A DNA stretch of 64,000 nucleotides from Algoriphagus aestuariicola (lineage in GTDB: Bacteria > Bacteroidota > Bacteroidia > Cytophagales > Cyclobacteriaceae), in NCBI RefSeq assembly GCF_017254835.1, contig NZ_JAFKCW010000004.1, forward strand, positions 1 through 64,000, given 5' to 3'. The number at the start of each line of letters is the position of its first letter. The stretch's first letter is position 1. The notes under the pieces were generated by a model, which had not been told where the DNA came from, searched no databases, and worked only from the letters and a program-made list of their open reading frames with translations. Below are positions 61,665 through 64,000 of the stretch, piece by piece. Both the position numbers and the translations under genes were made by a program.

Positions 61665-62826
61665 AAAGAAGCTGAAAGTAGCCATTATGGGCGCTAAAGG
61701 CTACCCCTATGTGTATGGCGGTTATGATACGATGGTACGGGAACTCGGAGAAAGGCTGGTACACAAGGGGGTGCACGTAAGAGTCTATAACCATCGCGCG
61801 CTTTTCCCACAAAAACCCCGCTATGTCAACGGAATCGAATGCATCTATACTCCAGCTATCGAGTCCAAGTATTTCACACAGCTTTCCCATTCCTTTTTTT
61901 CGATGATCCACGCCTGCCTTTCGGATGTCGATGTGATTTTTGTAGTCAACAGTGCTAACGGACCGTTTGGAATGATATCCAGGTTTTTCCGCAAGCCTAC
62001 ACTGATCAATGTCGATGGTCTGGAGTGGCTAAGGCCCAAATGGAGAGGTTTTGGCTCCAAGTACTTCTTTTGGGCTTCCCGCATGGCCACCAAATATTAC
62101 GATCGAATCATCAATGACTCTTTCGAGATGGAGCGGGTGTATAAGGAGCTGTTTAACGCCAAGTCTCGAGTTATTGCCTATGGGGCTAACCCACTGGAGA
62201 TTACCGATCCCTCTTACATCGAAAAATGGGGAATTAGTTCGCAGGAGTATTTTCTTATTGTCGGCAGACTAATTCCGGACAACAATGCAGACATTATAAT
62301 CCGGGGATTTCTCCAATCCGATACCAAAAGGAAGTTGGTCATCGTGGGCGATGTTCCCTTCATGGACGACTATGCGTCGCTTCTCAAAAACATTGAAGAC
62401 GAACGACTTCTTTTCTTGGGCTATGTAACCGACAGCAATGAGTTGGCGGCTTGGTACTCCCATTGTTACGCCTATTTCCACGGCCATGAATACGGAGGTA
62501 CCAATCCCGCAATGCTCAAAGCCCTGGGCTATGGATGCGCGATCTTGGCGCTGGATACACCTTTCAACCAGGAAATGCTTCAGGAAGGTAAGCATGGCTG
62601 GTACTTCAATAAGGACGAAAAATCGATCAAGGATATCGTCGAGGCAGCGGAAAGTAGCCCCAAGAGAATGGAATATTTCCGCTCAATTGCTCGAACAGGC
62701 CTGGTAAAACGATACAACTGGGACTATGTTACCGAGCAATATCTGGAAGTATTCCAAGACTTGGCTGGGTTCAAAATAGAAATTCCCTCACCAGAACCCG
62801 TCAAGGTTGAAAAAATGATTCCTTGA
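61651..62826 (+). CDS. glycosyltransferase with DUF1972 domain
   Basis: A 391-aa GT-B glycosyltransferase whose N-terminal domain is of the DUF1972 type: KVAIMGAKGYPYVYGGYDTM, then NSANGPFGMISR and VDGLEWLRPKWRG. The C-terminal part has EYFLIVGRLIPDNNADIII and GHEYGGTNPAMLKALGYG. Related enzymes are rhamnosyl- or galactosyltransferases of exopolysaccharide synthesis. It is the last gene of the polysaccharide operon, overlapping the previous one by 14 bases. Confidence 0.9.
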   Translation: MAKSKKKLKVAIMGAKGYPYVYGGYDTMVRELGERLVHKGVHVRVYNHRALFPQKPRYVNGIECIYTPAIESKYFTQLSHSFFSMIHACLSDVDVIFVVNSANGPFGMISRFFRKPTLINVDGLEWLRPKWRGFGSKYFFWASRMATKYYDRIINDSFEMERVYKELFNAKSRVIAYGANPLEITDPSYIEKWGISSQEYFLIVGRLIPDNNADIIIRGFLQSDTKRKLVIVGDVPFMDDYASLLKNIEDERLLFLGYVTDSNELAAWYSHCYAYFHGHEYGGTNPAMLKALGYGCAILALDTPFNQEMLQEGKHGWYFNKDEKSIKDIVEAAESSPKRMEYFRSIARTGLVKRYNWDYVTEQYLEVFQDLAGFKIEIPSPEPVKVEKMIP

Positions 62827-62901
62827 GATTCCTTTGTTTAGAATTTGTATTTTGAGTCAAAATTAGACTGATATCTTTTCATCTTTAAACTCTTTAACCA
62901 C

Positions 62902-63315
62902 ATGATCAGAAAAGCAACCGCCGTATGGAATGGAAGCGGCAAAGAAGGCAAGGGCCATCTCACCACGGCCAGTACGGTTCTCAACAAAACCCAATATTCC
63001 TTCAATACCAGATTTGAAGACGGAGTTGGCACAAATCCAGAGGAATTAGTGGCGGCGGCTCACGCGGGCTGCTTTGCGATGAAGCTCAGCTTCAACCTTT
63101 CCGGAGCGAATTTTCCTCCAAAGGAACTTGAAGTGACTTCCAACATTACCTTCGAGGAAGGAACATTGAAGAAGTCCCATCTGGTGCTGAAGGCCTCTGT
63201 TGAGGGCATTTCCGAAGAAAAGTTTGCCGAACTGGTGAAGGATGCCGAAGAAAACTGTCCCATCTCCAAAGCACTGAATATGGAGATCAGCACAGAATAC
63301 ACGCTCAACGGTTGA
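62902..63315 (+). CDS. osmC: OsmC-family peroxiredoxin
   Basis: A 137-aa hydroperoxide reductase of the OsmC family. Both catalytic cysteines are present, in AAAHAGCFAMKLS (about residue 57) and ENCPISKAL (about 118), together with TNPEELVAAAHAGC. It reduces organic peroxides with thiols. It has its own gene unit, ends at a strong terminator and is convergent with rlmF. Confidence 0.92.
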   Translation: MIRKATAVWNGSGKEGKGHLTTASTVLNKTQYSFNTRFEDGVGTNPEELVAAAHAGCFAMKLSFNLSGANFPPKELEVTSNITFEEGTLKKSHLVLKASVEGISEEKFAELVKDAEENCPISKALNMEISTEYTLNG

Positions 63316-63343
63316 TTCCTACAATCGGTCGACAGGATAAAAG

Positions 63344-63367
63344 AGCAGGCACTAAGCCTGCTTTTTT
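63344..63367 (+). terminator. rho-independent terminator
   Basis: The stem AGCAGGC (63344-63350) pairs with GCCTGCT (63356-63362) and is followed by a run of T. It ends the osmC transcript; its T run touches the stop codon of the convergent rlmF gene. Confidence 0.85.
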
Positions 63368-64000
63368 CATTTCCACCGGAAGTTTCTCCAGCTTTCCTGC
63401 TGTTTGGGATTGAGAAAAGTCCAAGCCACAAAGCGGCTCTGTTTATTGCCTTGGGCCATCGGTATGGTTTTTTGCTCGCTTGCTCCGATTTTCTTGAGCA
63501 GGTTTTCTATAGACTTGAGATTAGCTGATTTTGACACCAGTGTGGTAAACCAAAATACCTGATTTTTGAACCTGCCGCTTTCCGAGATCATCTTTCGGAT
63601 GAATTCCAGCTCACCACCGGCTGTCCAAAGCTCTGCCGCTTGACCTCCAAAGTTCAACTTGGCTTCGTGGACCTCTTTTCCAGTGAGGTTTTGCACTTTT
63701 CTTCTGCTGCCGGCTTGGGCTGCCTCTTGTGACTCATGAAAGGGCGGATTGCAAAGTGTCAGGTCAAAAAACTCATCTTGTCGAATGATTCCTTCATAGA
63801 TTTTGTCCGGGCTGGCTTGGCTTCTCAAGTCGATTTTTTTCAACCGGGGATTTTTCCCCAAAATCAATCTGCCTGAATCCACGGCCTTTGGATTGAGCTC
63901 AGAACCGACAAAAGTCCATCCGTAGCTCAGATGGCCCAAAATCGGATAGATCAAATTGGCTCCCGTGCCGATATCCAAAATTTGGATTTTGTGTCCCTCG
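63367..64000 (-). CDS. rlmF: 23S rRNA m6A1618 methyltransferase RlmF, partial
   Basis: The 3' two-thirds of a gene that runs off the window end. The visible 211 codons include the SAM-binding LDIGTGANLIYPILG, the NPPF catalytic motif in LCNPPFHESQEAA, KLNFGGQAAELWTAGGE and FWFTTLVSKSANL, all RlmF blocks. It methylates adenine 1618 of 23S rRNA. The start is outside the window. No frameshift is seen. Confidence 0.92.
   Translation of the reverse strand, partial: EGHKIQILDIGTGANLIYPILGHLSYGWTFVGSELNPKAVDSGRLILGKNPRLKKIDLRSQASPDKIYEGIIRQDEFFDLTLCNPPFHESQEAAQAGSRRKVQNLTGKEVHEAKLNFGGQAAELWTAGGELEFIRKMISESGRFKNQVFWFTTLVSKSANLKSIENLLKKIGASEQKTIPMAQGNKQSRFVAWTFLNPKQQESWRNFRWK

Overview
The window comes from a gliding-type member of the Bacteroidota, most likely the Cytophagales (Cyclobacteriaceae, Algoriphagus-like). 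The pointers are a gldB lipoprotein gene, a SusC/SusD pair, many LxxC lipoproteins, a DUF4783 gene beside nadC, and promoter elements of the Bacteroidota TAnnTTTG type. The taxon is inferred from gene content; no rRNA or tRNA gene was seen.

Positions 1-6950 hold the most unusual feature: an integron-like gene-cassette array, all on the minus strand. Seven complete cassettes and part of an eighth each carry one gene followed by an attC-like imperfect palindrome of 88-134 bp. In every complete cassette the first bases (TTRGGC..., TTGCCGGCA, TTATAGGGC, etc.) are the reverse complement of the start of its own 3' attC, as expected for circular cassettes cut at G/TT. One 838-bp cassette occurs twice, and the two copies end exactly at the predicted cut points. 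The array begins 23 bp after the stop codon of a 385-aa tyrosine recombinase. This recombinase has the R-K-HxxR-H-Y catalytic set but seems to lack the extra helix that defines IntI, and it points the same way as the cassettes. The cassette DNA is visibly AT-richer than the flanks and its products are mostly unrecognised lipoproteins, membrane proteins and small soluble proteins.

Positions 7000-19000 are core genome: radA, polA, a secreted amidase, gpmI with a lipoprotein, DUF4783-nadC and queG. Positions 18900-21060 carry a lipoprotein with a C-terminal HExxH metallopeptidase domain and two small related exported proteins, one broken by a stop codon; this may be a toxin-immunity module. Next come a multidomain secreted cytochrome c/dehydrogenase-like lipoprotein, a VapBC-type toxin-antitoxin pair, a VWA/MoxR-type ATPase pair, an rRNA methyltransferase, a DmpA-type aminopeptidase and several membrane proteins.

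Positions 32783-41250 form a SusC/SusD locus whose enzymes are phosphoesterases (an alkaline-phosphatase-superfamily phosphodiesterase and a Tat-exported metallophosphoesterase) rather than glycosidases. Nearly the same 18-bp palindrome lies before susC and before a TetR-family gene, which suggests that the regulator controls the locus.

Positions 41600-62830 start with nth and asnB and lead into a polysaccharide (capsule/exopolysaccharide) cluster: a Wza-like SLBB export protein, Wzz, Wzx, an O-antigen polymerase/ligase, five glycosyltransferases, three SAM methyltransferases, a 2OG-Fe(II) oxygenase and a radical SAM/SPASM protein. gldB lies inside it on the other strand. The window ends with an OsmC-type peroxidase and a partial rlmF.
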